Of a stretch of 64,000 bases of DNA, positions 62,723-64,000 are shown in pieces (position 1 is the stretch's first letter; every line of letters starts with the position of its first letter). The notes under the pieces are model-generated. The model had not been told where the DNA came from, did no database searches, and was given only the letters and a program-made list of their open reading frames with translations. A program made the position numbers and the translations under genes. The stretch is from positions 1 through 64,000 of the forward strand of contig JAMPIV010006382.1 in the NCBI GenBank assembly GCA_024509875.1. The letters run 5' to 3'. The stretch comes from Oreohelix idahoensis. Its lineage: Eukaryota > Mollusca > Gastropoda > Stylommatophora > Oreohelicidae.

Positions 62723-63598
62723 TTAATAGCCATATAGTGTTGGCTGTGCATCAGTCAAATGGTTCGCACTGCACACTCTCCCACTACCTATTTTCATGGG
62801 GTTTCCCCGCAGGTCCTTTATCAAGGGTGGTCGACTAACCACACTCCTATTTTGATCCAGTACCTGGTGTTCCGAACTAAATGATTTAGTAAATCTTGTC
62901 AGTATGGGATGTGTTGTATCCCCTCTCTGTACAATACGGAGAGTTGCCATGGTAACTGGTTGTCTGGTAGACCCTTTGTGAGATGATGCCATCCTATCCA
63001 CTATGTCTACCTTGTTATTTTCAGGCCTACGTCCGCCCCAATGCTTTCCTAGGTCCTGTTGATTTTCCCAACATGTGGGGTTTTCTTTGCTACATTGTGC
63101 ACAGGCAGTTACATACTGAAATATATCTTCAGCAACCCCTGGCCAATAATGTTGCACTGAGGTCCGTTGACAGGTTGTACCAATCTTCTTATGTCCACCG
63201 TCTGAATCAACATGTGCTAATTCCATAGCCTTGTCCCTGTAAATAGATGGCAGTACTAACTGGCTATGCCCATTGGGTCCTGTCCCAGCTTTCCTGTAAA
63301 GCAATCCATCATTCAAATAAAACTGTCCTTTCTTTGGGGGGTTATGGCTTTTTGGCAGCCTGCCAAAGCAAGGTTTTAATGTGCTATCTTCAGCTTGGGC
63401 ATTTCTCATCTCTCTCGGATGAATATTGAGTGGTGTTCCCTCCTCCTTCCCAGGGGTTGACCTGACCTGGAGTGTTGCCATTATCACAGGTTTTATGGGT
63501 TTCCCTAGGAAAACATATCTCCCTCCTAACACCAGCGGGTAATTAGGATTATCACACACTGCTGCATTGATCACTCCTTCCACATAGCGAGTTTTCAC
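62723..63598 (-). pseudogene. Element D protease end, integrase zinc domain and foreign block
   Basis: Closely follows element C: KTRYVEGVINAAV, YPLVLGGRYVFLGKP, KPVIMATLQVRS, HPREMRNAQAEDSTLKPCF and LLYRKAGTG. The integrase zinc domain has H-x6-H (HVDSDGGH), HYWPGV and CAQC, all four ligands present. After SKENPT the integrase core is again absent. It is replaced by the same foreign block as in C: RPENNKVDIVDR, TMATLRIVQRG, RPPLIKDLRGNPM, KIGSGR. The frame ends at 62723. The copy is older than C. Confidence 0.85.
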
Positions 63599-64000
63599 AT
63601 TGATTCTGGCTATGGGAAGTGTTATGGTGGCTGTATCCTTTAATGCCCTTGTATCTCCACTTTGTCTGTGGTATACTGCTCAGGGTGCACTAGAGACGCA
63701 CTCACAACTGAGTCATATTCCAATCCGGAATCATACAGACACTTTACCTTAGTGCCGTTACATATTACTTCTTCACAGATGGAGGGATGATGGAGATCTA
63801 CCAGACTCGATGTCGGTTCCTTCCTTCCCTTTCCCACTGTTATCATGCATGCAGCGTGATATGGAGGGACTTTCCTACCACATTCCGTTGTATAGTGGTT
63901 GTTCATTTTACAAATTTTGCACCACTTTTCTTCCTTTTTGTAAGGTTTCCTATCCTGAAATTGTGGGTTCCTATCTTTATTATCATATCTTGGCCTGTAT
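63599..64000 (-). pseudogene. Element D gag zinc knuckle and protease start (runs off the window)
   Basis: The minus strand from the window edge reads EEKWCKICKMNNHYTTECGR, a CX2CX4HX4C knuckle like that of element C (WCKWCKKDNHNTEFC). The protease follows: VKCLYDSGLEYDSVVSASLV, with DSG where C has DTG, and QYTTDKVEIQG. A frameshift near 63600-63640 separates it from the downstream frame. The rest of gag and the 5' LTR lie beyond position 64000. Confidence 0.85.

Overview
This is eukaryotic nuclear DNA from an animal. It is AT-rich, has no operons, and is built almost wholly from transposable elements and microsatellites. The mix suggests an invertebrate, perhaps a mollusc or other lophotrochozoan: several Ty3/Gypsy families including Gmr1-type elements, several LINE families, tRNA-derived SINEs, a Merlin-like DNA transposon fragment and long (TA)n tracts. 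That placement is inference, not proof. The only good candidate for a host gene is a terminal exon of a chitin deacetylase-like gene at 5308-5545.

Layout. Region 1-13.5 kb holds LINE and Merlin fragments, a 37-bp minisatellite, the deacetylase exon, a tRNA-type SINE (8472-8854) and two LINE 3' ends in tandem (11.2-11.9 kb). Region 13.66-15.54 kb is a 1.9-kb LTR copy, followed by a LINE 3' end embedded in (TA)n. Region 17.8-44.0 kb is a nest of three Ty3/Gypsy elements. The oldest, element A on the minus strand, has the usual order gag-PR-RT-RH-IN; its gag start, PBS and 5' LTR lie at 33.0-44.0 kb. Element B (22857-32994, minus strand, TSD CACGT) sits in element A's gag a few codons after the ATG. 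Element C (34504-43489, plus strand, TSD CCTAT) sits in element A's 5' LTR. The rest (44-62.5 kb) is unassigned DNA with LINE fragments, a complete SINE with 13-bp TSDs, and long (TA)n tracts. The window ends inside element D (minus strand, 62.5-64 kb and beyond), a decayed relative of C.

How the parts work together. Elements B, C and D place integrase upstream of reverse transcriptase, the hallmark of the Gmr1 lineage of Ty3/Gypsy elements. B looks complete: near-identical LTRs, a gag ORF, and an uninterrupted PR-IN-RT-RH ORF in the +1 frame with all catalytic residues visible. C is equally young by its LTRs, yet its integrase catalytic core is absent. In its place, between the zinc-binding domain and the GPY/F C-terminal domain, is an unrelated stretch of about 140 codons. 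The older copy D carries a homologous stretch at the same place. C and D therefore appear to belong to an integrase-core-less lineage that has spread with help in trans. This is the most unusual observation in the window.

Limits: everything was read by eye and no alignments or database searches were run. Boundaries of LTRs with TSDs are exact to a base or so; boundaries of LINE fragments are approximate.
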